Of a stretch of 64,000 nucleotides of DNA, positions 8,438-17,200 are shown piece by piece. This DNA comes from Flavobacteriaceae bacterium Ap0902 (GTDB taxonomy: Bacteria > Bacteroidota > Bacteroidia > Flavobacteriales > Weeksellaceae). The notes beneath the pieces were generated by a model that was not told the DNA's origin, did not search any database, and saw nothing but the letters and a program-made list of their open reading frames with translations. How positions within the stretch are numbered: position 1 is the stretch's first letter; each line of letters opens with the position of its first letter. The position numbers were made by a program, and so were the translations under genes. The stretch covers positions 1-64,000 of the forward strand of contig WTFG01000003.1 of the NCBI GenBank assembly GCA_009835005.1, read 5' to 3'.

Positions 8438-9343
8438 ATGAGAAAATTTTACTATTTATTTTTTATTGCGTCATTTCTAAACGCTCAGGAGCAAATTTCT
8501 TTTGAAGCTGAAGAAGGTTATACACTTGGTAATATTAATCAACAGCAAAATTGGACTACAACAGGGCTGGGAAATAACCAATTTACAGAACTTCAAGTAA
8601 TCACAGACGACATCGCCAAAACAGGAGAAAGATCTTTAAGAGTTACTTATGACCCTAGTGCTGGGTTTCAACCTTTGCCTATCATGGGAGCATTTAGAAG
8701 TTTAGACGCTCCTCTAGAGAAAGATGATTTCGCTCTATCCTATAGTATTTATTTAGAAAATCCACCTAGCAATAACTCTTCTACTTTTGCCTTAGAATGT
8801 GGTAGTGTCGTAGATGAAAAATTGGTATTAGAAATATACTTTAATTATAATGGGAAGATTTTAATACTAGAAAATGCGGACACAGAATTTACAGTTAATG
8901 AAATAGGAACATGGCAAACTGGAACGTGGTATGATATTGCAGTCTCTGGAGGTGAGAATGGAGTAAATTATTACCTCAATGGGGAATTAATGTATTCTGG
9001 TACGCTGTTATATAATATAGATGAATTAAGATTTGTTCATGATAATTATTCTGGAACGGCTTATTTTGATGATATCTCATATGATTACTCTAAATTGAAT
9101 GTGGATGAGATGAATTCAACAGAGTTCAATATATATCCTAACCCTGTAGTAGATCAATTATTTTTAGGTAATCTAAAAGAAGATGTGGAAGAAATGAAGG
9201 TCTACGATTTAACTGGAAAAATAGTATTAAATTTGAATATTTTAAACAACACCATAGATGTTTCTGCTTTAGCAGACGGTGTATACGTATTACAACTTAA
9301 AACTTCTAATGGAATTAAATCTAAAAAATTTATTAAAAAATAA
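8438..9343 (+). CDS. T9SS-secreted protein with a lectin-like jelly-roll domain
   Basis: 301 residues: signal peptide ending in FLNAQ, a jelly-roll/LamG-like region (residues 20-220) with SFEAEEGYTLG, TGERSLRVTYD, WYDIAVSGGENGVNYYLNG and YFDDISYDY, then a type A T9SS sorting domain (about residues 228-301: NIYPNPVVDQLFL, VYDLTGK, LADGVYVLQLKT, KKFIKK). The protein should be exported by Sec, then secreted and anchored by the type IX system. The jelly-roll part resembles carbohydrate-binding modules, but no ligand can be named. Confidence 0.8.
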   Translation: MRKFYYLFFIASFLNAQEQISFEAEEGYTLGNINQQQNWTTTGLGNNQFTELQVITDDIAKTGERSLRVTYDPSAGFQPLPIMGAFRSLDAPLEKDDFALSYSIYLENPPSNNSSTFALECGSVVDEKLVLEIYFNYNGKILILENADTEFTVNEIGTWQTGTWYDIAVSGGENGVNYYLNGELMYSGTLLYNIDELRFVHDNYSGTAYFDDISYDYSKLNVDEMNSTEFNIYPNPVVDQLFLGNLKEDVEEMKVYDLTGKIVLNLNILNNTIDVSALADGVYVLQLKTSNGIKSKKFIKK

Positions 9344-9382
9344 GTTTCATATTATTCCAAGTATATTTGAAATGATAGCAAA

Positions 9383-9414
9383 AAAATGCCCGCGTTTAAA
9401 CACTCGGGCATTTT
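9383..9414. terminator. Bidirectional terminator between the T9SS protein and glgC
   Basis: AAAATGCCCG at 9383-9392 pairs with CGGGCATTTT at 9405-9414. A-run on one side and T-run on the other, so it can serve both convergent genes. Confidence 0.85.
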
Positions 9415-9436
9415 AGCATCAAATATTTAGCTCGTA

Positions 9437-10735
9437 TTAACTTCCTCCTATAATCGTACCATTTGGAATGATAGCTCCTTTTTTAACAACGACAATTCCA
9501 TCTACAATTTTGTATGCATCCGTCTCTGTATCTTGTAGATGAGGTCCACCATGAATACTCACATCATTACCAATTCTAATATTTTTGTCTAATATAGAAT
9601 TATTAATATGACAACGCTCTCCCACTCCTATGGGTGGAATACCCACTTGGACATTTCTCTCTATCACGTCTATCGTCTCATAATAATCGCTACCCATGAT
9701 ATAAGAATTTGATATAGTAGATGAAATCCCAATTCTAGTTCTAATTCCTATAACAGAATTCTCTATTCTACTAGCATGGACAATGGCACCATCAGACAAA
9801 ACTACGTTTTCTAGCGTCGTACCTACTACTTTTGCGGGAGGTAACATTCTAGCGTGTGTATAAATAGGATTGCTATTATCATATAAATTAAATTCTGGCA
9901 TAATCTTAGCCAAATCTAAATTGGCATCATGAAAGGATTTGATAGTTCCTATGTCTGTCCAATAGCCCTCAAATTGATAACTATTGACCTTATGCGTTTT
10001 AATGGATTCTGGGATAATATTTTGTCCAAAATCTGCGCCTTCATGTTCAAAAAGTAATTCTTTTAATACTTTTTTATTAAATAAATAAATCCCCATAGAG
10101 GCTAGGTAATTTCTACCCTGACCCTGCATTTTTTCTCCTGTGTTAGAAGACCATTCACCCAATTCATCATGGCTTGGCTTTTCCACAAAAGAAGTTATCG
10201 TACCCTCCTCATTGGTCTTCATAATGCCGAATCCAGTCGCATCTTCTGCGTTTACGGGAATCGTAGCAATCGTTAAATCGGCTCCTTTCTCAATATGATT
10301 GTCCAACAATTTCTTATAATCCATTTGATATAGCTGATCGCCAGATAGTATTAAAATAAAATCATGATTTGCTACACTATCAAAATGTCCAAAACTTTGT
10401 CTCACTGCGTCGGCTGTTCCTTGATACCACTCTACGCTATCAAAAGTTTGCTCTGCCGCGAGAATATCCACAAACCCTTTACTGAATAAATCAAAGTGGT
10501 AACTATTTTTAACATGCCTATTGAGAGAAGCAGAATTAAATTGCGTAAGTACATAAATTTTGTTAATTCTAGAATTTAGACAGTTAGAGATAGGAATATC
10601 CACAAGCCTATATTTACCAGCTAATGGAACTGCTGGTTTAGAACGTTGTTCTGTCAAAGGATGGAGTCTGGTACCTCTACCACCTCCTAATATAACTGCT
10701 AATGTTTTTTTATGGGGTTCAAAGTAGTTTTTCAT
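9437..10735 (-). CDS. glgC: Glucose-1-phosphate adenylyltransferase
   Basis: Makes ADP-glucose from glucose-1-phosphate and ATP, the committed step of glycogen synthesis. Seen: nucleotide-binding LAVILGGGRGTRLHPLTEQRSKPAVPLAGKYRL region near the N-terminus (key residues GGGxGTRL), substrate loop GIMKTNEEGTITSFVEKP, GYWTDIGTI, and a C-terminal left-handed beta-helix of hexapeptide repeats. About 432 residues from the ATG at 10735; an ATG at 10744 is also possible. The start overlaps the end of glgA, so glgA-glgC is one coupled operon. No glgB or phosphorylase gene is in this window. Confidence 0.95.
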   Translation of the reverse strand: MKNYFEPHKKTLAVILGGGRGTRLHPLTEQRSKPAVPLAGKYRLVDIPISNCLNSRINKIYVLTQFNSASLNRHVKNSYHFDLFSKGFVDILAAEQTFDSVEWYQGTADAVRQSFGHFDSVANHDFILILSGDQLYQMDYKKLLDNHIEKGADLTIATIPVNAEDATGFGIMKTNEEGTITSFVEKPSHDELGEWSSNTGEKMQGQGRNYLASMGIYLFNKKVLKELLFEHEGADFGQNIIPESIKTHKVNSYQFEGYWTDIGTIKSFHDANLDLAKIMPEFNLYDNSNPIYTHARMLPPAKVVGTTLENVVLSDGAIVHASRIENSVIGIRTRIGISSTISNSYIMGSDYYETIDVIERNVQVGIPPIGVGERCHINNSILDKNIRIGNDVSIHGGPHLQDTETDAYKIVDGIVVVKKGAIIPNGTIIGGS

Positions 10736-12131
10736 ATAGAGCATGATATTTAATTGCTGATTTTTCCCATGAAAAATCTTGTTGCATTATAAATTTACGT
10801 AGTTTATTTAACTTTTTCTTATTATTATACAAATCTTTTGCTCTTCTCAAGGCATGAATTATATCATCTGTATTTAAATGAATGAAACGGATACCATTTC
10901 CATTTTCATCATCAATATCTATAATAGAATCTAACAAACCGCCAACAGTTCTCACAATAGGAACAGCCCCGTATCGCAAGGCATAGAATTGATTGAGCCC
11001 AGAAGGTTCAAACCGTGAAGGCATTATCAAAAAGTCTGTAGCCGCATATACATTCCTGGCCATTCCCTCATTATACCCAATATATGTATTGAATTTAGAT
11101 TGAGTAAATTGCTTCATCTCATCTAAACCATGGGCGAAAAGCGGGTCTCCACTACCCACCATTAAGAAGTTCATTTCTCCGTTAAATTCTTTAAGATATC
11201 TCCAAATGGCGTCACTTAGTACATCTGCCCCTTTTTGAGGAACAAATCTCCCAATAAATGATACCAATGGCAACGCTGGATCAAACCCAAAGTGATTGCA
11301 AATATCTAATTTATTACTTTCTTTTCCTTTAGTAACAGACTCTATATTGTAATTATATTTAAGAAAATGATCTTTCATAGGATTCCATTCCTCTACATCT
11401 ATTCCATTTAAAATCCCAGTTGTTTTTTGATATTCTTGCCTTAATAGCATGGCGATAGAATTGGGCTCGGACGCTAACTCACTCATGTATTGGGGGGAAA
11501 CTGTGGTCACCATCCATGCACATTTAATGGCAGAAGCCATTGCATTTAGTTCATTATCCCATTCCAATAATGGAAACTGCCAAGTATCAAACCATGGGAA
11601 ATATTGGGTCAAATCTTTAGAATATTTACCTTGGTATTCCCCATTATGTATAGTGAATATACTTGGGGTGTTTCTAAATTTCGGAAACATGTGTGCATGC
11701 TTCATCATAAATGGGACAAATCCTGTATGTTGATCATGACAATGAATAATATCTGGTTGCAAATCCCATTGATGAATCCAAATTAATACTGCGATTTGAA
11801 AAGCCAAGAAATACAAAGGATCATTGTCATAGCCATAAACTTCTTCTCTAATACCAAAACCTTCTATTTGTACAAGAAACAAAGGAAATTCTAAATCATC
11901 ATTTTTTAAAATATTCACACGCGTGTGCCCTCCACCAAAAGGCATGTCAAAAGAGTAATCTACACTTAGGCTATGTGTTCTAGTAAATTTATTCTCTACA
12001 AATGGCATAATCACCATAGATTCTGTACCCTCTATTTTATTCAAATATTTGGGTAATGCGCCAACTACATCGGCTAAACCACCAACCTTGGCTACTGGAA
12101 AACATTCTGCAGAAAGATGTACTATTAGCAT
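10719..12131 (-). CDS. glgA: Glycogen synthase (ADP-glucose type, GT5)
   Basis: Extends alpha-1,4-glucan chains from ADP-glucose. Seen: the N-terminal KVGGLADVVGALP motif with the ADP-glucose-binding Lys, IHCHDQHTGFVPF, IFTIHNGEYQGKY, FIGRFVPQKGADVL, and the C-terminal RFEPSGLNQFYALRYGAVPIV motif of GT5 enzymes with the conserved Glu. 470 residues, normal length. First gene of glgA-glgC on the minus strand, with a 3' overlap into glgC. Confidence 0.95.
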   Translation of the reverse strand: MLIVHLSAECFPVAKVGGLADVVGALPKYLNKIEGTESMVIMPFVENKFTRTHSLSVDYSFDMPFGGGHTRVNILKNDDLEFPLFLVQIEGFGIREEVYGYDNDPLYFLAFQIAVLIWIHQWDLQPDIIHCHDQHTGFVPFMMKHAHMFPKFRNTPSIFTIHNGEYQGKYSKDLTQYFPWFDTWQFPLLEWDNELNAMASAIKCAWMVTTVSPQYMSELASEPNSIAMLLRQEYQKTTGILNGIDVEEWNPMKDHFLKYNYNIESVTKGKESNKLDICNHFGFDPALPLVSFIGRFVPQKGADVLSDAIWRYLKEFNGEMNFLMVGSGDPLFAHGLDEMKQFTQSKFNTYIGYNEGMARNVYAATDFLIMPSRFEPSGLNQFYALRYGAVPIVRTVGGLLDSIIDIDDENGNGIRFIHLNTDDIIHALRRAKDLYNNKKKLNKLRKFIMQQDFSWEKSAIKYHALYEKLL

Positions 12132-12306
12132 AGTTTATAGTTTGCTTAAAATTACAAAAAAAACAGGAATTTTCGAGTGTTTTAGTCCAATTTGAAATAT
12201 TTAATTATTATTTAACATTCAAAGAAATTCATAGGGAAATCTTAAAATTACTGCTTTTATTTATGCGTAAATAGTATTCTAGAATCATTAACCATCATTT
12301 CATTTC

Positions 12307-12675
12307 TTACAGTTTCGTTACCCATAACTGTATAATCTTTGGTAAGAAAATCAAAAGTCCAATAATTACGGAAATCAAGGCGCTCCATAAAACCGCAGCT
12401 GCACTCATATCCTTCAAGACTTTAACATTTTCACTATGCTCGGGATGATAGAAATCTAAATATTTTTCTACCACTGTATTCAAAACCTCCAATGCACTCA
12501 CTATCATAATGCAAAGCAAAATGACACACCACTCCCAACTTCTAATGTCAAAAATAAATCCGAATAAAATTATTAATACGGCAAATCCACTATGAATTCT
12601 CATATTTGGTTCGCTAGAGAAAACCAATCGTAATCCGTTCAAAGCGTATCCAAAGCTGCTAAATAATCGCTTCAT
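12307..12675 (-). CDS. dgkA: Diacylglycerol/undecaprenol kinase family membrane protein
   Basis: Small integral membrane lipid kinase. Seen: three hydrophobic segments in about 122 residues, the conserved SALEVLNTVVEKYLD motif (ExxNTxxE type) and VKVLKDMSAAAVL (KDxxAA type), both characteristic of the DgkA family. I used the ATG at 12675 (MKRLFSSFGYALNGL), which places the amphipathic N-terminal helix as usual; an upstream ATG at 12702 would add nine residues. Lacks the extra PAP2 domain of some relatives. Acceptor could be undecaprenol or diacylglycerol. Confidence 0.9.
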   Translation of the reverse strand: MKRLFSSFGYALNGLRLVFSSEPNMRIHSGFAVLIILFGFIFDIRSWEWCVILLCIMIVSALEVLNTVVEKYLDFYHPEHSENVKVLKDMSAAAVLWSALISVIIGLLIFLPKIIQLWVTKL

Positions 12676-12874
12676 TATAAATTCCTTTATTGTTTGAAAC
12701 AAAGCTAACGCTTCTTGAATTAATTATTTTTAACCTAAAAAAAAACCCTCTTTAAAGCTATCATTTTAGTGACATTTGCATTAAATAAATAGATATTAAT
12801 TAATAAATTTAGTTTCTATAAGTGGTATTTGTATTTAATAATTCTTACATTTACCACAATCTGAATTATTATCA

Positions 12875-13297
12875 ATGAAAATAATGAAAATATACTTGCT
12901 TGCTATCTTGCTCTTATTTTCTTTTAGCTGTAAAACGCAAATAAATAATCAAGGGGGCTCATTAACTCCTAAAAACGATAAATCTTTCATGCAAAATGAT
13001 TATACTTCTGTATATAATGGCAATAAAACTTTGATTCTATATTATAAAATAGAACAAACCAGAAGTGACCCTGCCAAACACTTCACGTATTTTGTGGAAC
13101 GTGTTAGTGATGGTCTCAAAATATACGAGGATACGTTTAGAGGTGAGAATATAGCGTGGTATGATAATCAATCATTAGTACTAACACCCTACGTTGGAAT
13201 CATTCAAAAACCAGATGATTCTCTCTTAAACGGCAATGGAGACGTGAAAAAAGAAACCACTAAAAATAATAACAAACAAATAATAAAAATTAATTAA
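12875..13297 (+). CDS. Hypothetical lipoprotein, 140 aa
   Basis: Not recognised. Signal peptide with lipobox SFSC followed by KTQ, then an approximately 115-residue mature part with predicted strands (NKTLILYYKIEQTRSD, HFTYFVERVSDGLKIYEDTF) and a lysine/asparagine-rich tail. An in-frame ATG at 12884 could be used instead of 12875. It ends one base before the TTG start of the large T9SS protein, so the two are probably co-transcribed and coupled. Confidence 0.65.
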   Translation: MKIMKIYLLAILLLFSFSCKTQINNQGGSLTPKNDKSFMQNDYTSVYNGNKTLILYYKIEQTRSDPAKHFTYFVERVSDGLKIYEDTFRGENIAWYDNQSLVLTPYVGIIQKPDDSLLNGNGDVKKETTKNNNKQIIKIN

Positions 13298-13298
13298 T

Positions 13299-16200
13299 TT
13301 GAAAAAGTTTTACTTTAAAAATCTATCGCTTGCGGTAGTAATGGCATTGGGTTTAACTTCTTGTAATAAGAATGTTGAATCAGAAAGAATACCATCAACG
13401 GATGGCAGTAAGGATACAGAATTAAACATCAATAATTTTTCTGTTGATAGCGAGGCAATACATACAGGTCTTACTGACACAAAAAAAGAAAATCATGAAA
13501 TAGAAAATTCTATTAACCCTAAAAGAAATGTTTCTATTGAGCAATCTCCCAAAGGCTCTAACAAAACTTTTATTAACAATCAAAAGTATAAAAAACAGGA
13601 AGATAGAAAGATAAAAGGTATAGAGGAAATTGCCTTATACAGAGAACAAATCGCTAAAGGTATGGGAGAAAAATCTCCTAAATATAAAAAAGGATATTTG
13701 GTATCTGAATATCATAAAGCTGCACAAAGACTTTCTTCTATTAAAGGTAATTTAAAGGCTAATTATACGGTAGAATTTAGAGAAAGAGGTCCTGCCAATG
13801 TTCCTGGTAGAGCAAGAGCGATAGAGGTTAATCCAAATAATTTAAATAATTGGTTTATTGGTACTGCTGGAGGTGGTATTTGGGAAACCAATGATGGGGG
13901 GACTTCCTGGTTTAATAATACAGATTACGCTATCCCTAATCTAGCAACGCCTAGTATGGATTCGCCAGCTAGCAATCCAGATATCATATATGCTGGTACA
14001 GGAGAGCCTTATGGGCATCTAGATGCTATAGGTGGCTTTGGTGTGGTGAAATCCACAAATGGCGGTGATAGTTGGGAATTATTAGAATCATCTGTCATGA
14101 TGGGTGATGTGGGTAGACTTGTCGTTAATCCAAATGACGCTAATATGGTTGTGGTTGCATCCATCACGGGTATCTATAAAACTATAAACGGAGGAGCAAC
14201 ATGGAGTAAAACTATGCCAGAGGGCTATTTCCAAGATATGGTGTATGAGCCAGGTAATTTCAATGTTATTTATGCATCTTCTAATGGAGAAGGAATTCTA
14301 AAATCTACAGATGCTGGAGATACTTGGGAAATGATTTTTGATGCACCTGCGGTTAATCCTAATATCGCAAGAATGGAAATTGATATTTCTCCTGTAAACA
14401 CAGATAAGATTATAATTGCTGCTTATATGACAGGAAGTACCGGCTATTTCTTATCTAATGATGCTGGCTCTACTTTTACGCAATTAACTGTAAATCCTGG
14501 TTCTGATGGTACTATTTTAAACGCACAAGGGTGGTATGATAATGCCTTGGTTTGGCATCCAATGGATGAAAATGTCTTTTATTCTGGAGGTATTTATATG
14601 GCTAAAATTACTATAAATCCAGCTACAAATAATTACACCACCAAGCCTATTGCTGGTGGATATGGGAACATTTCTGGGCAAATTAACAGATATGTACACG
14701 TGGATATGCAGAATATTGATTATGTGATTAACCCAGACAATCCAAATGAATTTAGATTAATTCTGGTTTGTGATGGTGGTGTATATTTCACTGATTATGA
14801 TACTGATCCTGGTAATTACGAAGGTGCTTGGAGCGATGCTGCCATGGGAATGAATAGTACCCAATTTTATGGTGCAGATAAGCAAAATGGTGCTAATAAT
14901 TATACAGCAGGTGCGCAGGATAATGGTAGTTGGGTATCAAACACCAACAATGCCAATGAGAGCACTCCTTATATATTTCGCTTTGGTGGAGATGGGTTCA
15001 AGGCATTATGGAACTATGAAGACACCAATAGAGTTTTATTAAGCTCACAATATAATAATTTTGTAAATGTTAATTACCAAACAGGACAAGGGTTCTATGC
15101 TAATCATAATGACCAAGGCTCTGCTAATTCTCCTTTTTATTCTAAAATTAGTAATGTGAATAATAACCCTAATGTAGTGTTTAGCATTTCTAACAATGGT
15201 ATCTGGAGAACAGATAATTTTGGAGCTGAATGGGAATTAACACCAATTAGTGATGCCTGGGCTCCTAATGGTAGAGCAGTTAGTTCTTTTGAAGTCCAAT
15301 CATCTGTAGCTAATCCCAATATGGTATGGGCTGGAGCCGCTATGACAGAAAACAATGCCTTTGCTGTACATATTTCTCAAGATAATGGAAAATCTTTTAA
15401 TCCAATACAAGGATTCGTAGACCCTAGATCTAATTTTTCACATAATTATTATCTCTCTGGTTTGGCAACCTCTTCTATAGATGAGAATAGAGCATATACT
15501 TTATTTTCTGGATCTAGAAGTGCAAAGGTTCTAAGAACTAATGATTTGGGTCAAACCTGGGAAGACCTTTCGGGATATTCTATGAATGAGGATAGAGGTT
15601 TCCCTGATGTTTCTGTACACGCATTACTAGAAATGCCTTTTGATGAAAATATTATATGGGTGGGAACCGATATTGGAATTTTTGAAACCTTAGACGGCGG
15701 TGCTTCTTGGCATATAATAGAGGATTTTATTCCTGTAGCTGTATTTGATATGAAATATGTGAATGATGAGGTAGTAATTTCCACGCATGGTAGAGGTATA
15801 TGGACCGCCACGATTCCAGAATTATTGGATTTCGAATTACCAAATTATGTTAACCCCCCTTCTATTTTGAATGTTTCGCAAGCAGGGATTCATGATATGA
15901 GAGCAGTAATTAACTTTAGTTATGATTCACCTGACATAAATGGTGTCTCTGTATTTATAGATGATCAATTCGTTACAACGATTATAGATGACATCGCTCC
16001 CAATACAGAAATCACCTATACCACCAATGAGGAATATGCAGAAGGAACCCATGAGGTTGCCCTAATTGGAATTTATGATAATAATCTTAAAACAATTCCA
16101 TCTAATGAATCTGGAGCCTTTATTAATTTTAATGATGGTATTTCTAATTTTAACATAGAAACGTTTAATGATACAGATGTTGCTTCTGTAGATGACTATG

Positions 16201-16907
16201 GTTTTGTAGTTGATAATGTAAATGGAAATTTCAACTATAATGTTTTACATAATGATGGGCATCCTTATGAGAATTCTGTTGATTACATCGCTTATCTTAG
16301 AACACCGTTTGTTAATACAACAGAAGGTATATTGACGATTACCCATATGGCGCTAACAGAGGCAGATTATGATTTTGCTATTATAGAGGCATCTACAGAT
16401 TTACAAGAATGGGTGAGTATTGGAGAATTCTCTGCTGCATCTGATTCTGATTGGATGAATGTAAACAGTTCTCAAGTCAATGAAAGTTTATTCAAAAAAC
16501 ATGATTTAGATTTCTCTGGAGATTTTGCACCAAATCAAGAAGTTGTTATTAGATTAAGGCTGACTACGGATGTTTATGAAACTGCTTATGGGTGGTTGAT
16601 TAAATCACTTGTGAATGAGGATAAATTATCTGTTACAGATGTTTCTCTAGAAGCAAGTTCACCTACGGCTAAGATAGTTCCAAATCCAGTCGTGGATCAT
16701 GTGAATATATACCTATCTAATAAGACCACAGAGAAAGTGGATGTAGAGATATATGATATGACAGGTAGAATCATCACTTCTCAACTGGATGTTACACCAA
16801 TTAGTGGGATTGTATCTATTCCATTTAAAAAGTTGGCATCTGGTAATTACGTTGCCGTAATTAAAACAGATGATTTTACTAAATCCATTAATTTCTTGAA
16901 GAAATAA
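13299..16907 (+). CDS. Large T9SS protein with sortilin/BNR-type propeller repeats
   Basis: 1202 residues, starting at TTG directly after the previous stop; no ATG lies close enough to preserve the signal peptide. The N-terminus MKKFYFKNLSLAVVMALG ends in lipobox LTSC. After a charged linker comes a two-propeller region (about 165-870) with at least eight Asp-box-like turns: NDGGTSWFN, TNGGDSWE, INGGATWSK, TDAGDTWEM, NDAGSTF, QDNGKSF, NDLGQTWED, LDGGASWH. Strand-rich modules follow, and a type A T9SS sorting domain closes it (NPVVDHVNIYL, IYDMTGRI, SGNYVAVIKTD). Probably a surface or secreted glycan- or protein-binding or hydrolytic protein; no catalytic residues can be named. A lipobox combined with a T9SS tail is unusual. 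Confidence 0.85.
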   Translation: MKKFYFKNLSLAVVMALGLTSCNKNVESERIPSTDGSKDTELNINNFSVDSEAIHTGLTDTKKENHEIENSINPKRNVSIEQSPKGSNKTFINNQKYKKQEDRKIKGIEEIALYREQIAKGMGEKSPKYKKGYLVSEYHKAAQRLSSIKGNLKANYTVEFRERGPANVPGRARAIEVNPNNLNNWFIGTAGGGIWETNDGGTSWFNNTDYAIPNLATPSMDSPASNPDIIYAGTGEPYGHLDAIGGFGVVKSTNGGDSWELLESSVMMGDVGRLVVNPNDANMVVVASITGIYKTINGGATWSKTMPEGYFQDMVYEPGNFNVIYASSNGEGILKSTDAGDTWEMIFDAPAVNPNIARMEIDISPVNTDKIIIAAYMTGSTGYFLSNDAGSTFTQLTVNPGSDGTILNAQGWYDNALVWHPMDENVFYSGGIYMAKITINPATNNYTTKPIAGGYGNISGQINRYVHVDMQNIDYVINPDNPNEFRLILVCDGGVYFTDYDTDPGNYEGAWSDAAMGMNSTQFYGADKQNGANNYTAGAQDNGSWVSNTNNANESTPYIFRFGGDGFKALWNYEDTNRVLLSSQYNNFVNVNYQTGQGFYANHNDQGSANSPFYSKISNVNNNPNVVFSISNNGIWRTDNFGAEWELTPISDAWAPNGRAVSSFEVQSSVANPNMVWAGAAMTENNAFAVHISQDNGKSFNPIQGFVDPRSNFSHNYYLSGLATSSIDENRAYTLFSGSRSAKVLRTNDLGQTWEDLSGYSMNEDRGFPDVSVHALLEMPFDENIIWVGTDIGIFETLDGGASWHIIEDFIPVAVFDMKYVNDEVVISTHGRGIWTATIPELLDFELPNYVNPPSILNVSQAGIHDMRAVINFSYDSPDINGVSVFIDDQFVTTIIDDIAPNTEITYTTNEEYAEGTHEVALIGIYDNNLKTIPSNESGAFINFNDGISNFNIETFNDTDVASVDDYGFVVDNVNGNFNYNVLHNDGHPYENSVDYIAYLRTPFVNTTEGILTITHMALTEADYDFAIIEASTDLQEWVSIGEFSAASDSDWMNVNSSQVNESLFKKHDLDFSGDFAPNQEVVIRLRLTTDVYETAYGWLIKSLVNEDKLSVTDVSLEASSPTAKIVPNPVVDHVNIYLSNKTTEKVDVEIYDMTGRIITSQLDVTPISGIVSIPFKKLASGNYVAVIKTDDFTKSINFLKK

Positions 16908-16943
16908 GTTTTTATAACATAAGTGTTTATTATTAACAATGGT

Positions 16944-16972
16944 AAAGCCACCTCCAATGAGGTGGCTTTTTT
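16944..16972 (+). terminator. Intrinsic terminator after the large T9SS protein
   Basis: AAAGCCACCT at 16944-16953 pairs with AGGTGGCTTT at 16960-16969, loop of six bases, followed by a T-run. Confidence 0.9.
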
Positions 16973-17200
16973 GAGTTTTGATTTGGAATCTACCTTGTCT
17001 ATGAACGTGTTTAGTATAGTTTATGTTCTGTCTATTAATTAAAACTTACCATGACCCCGAGAATACTATGGCTGTTTATTAAACATAAGAAACAATACGA
17101 TAAATCACGTATGAATACAAGGTATATTACAAGTTATATTATAGGGTATATGCTTAAAAGTAAAGAATATCACGAAAGACAATATCTTTTAAATTTTAAT

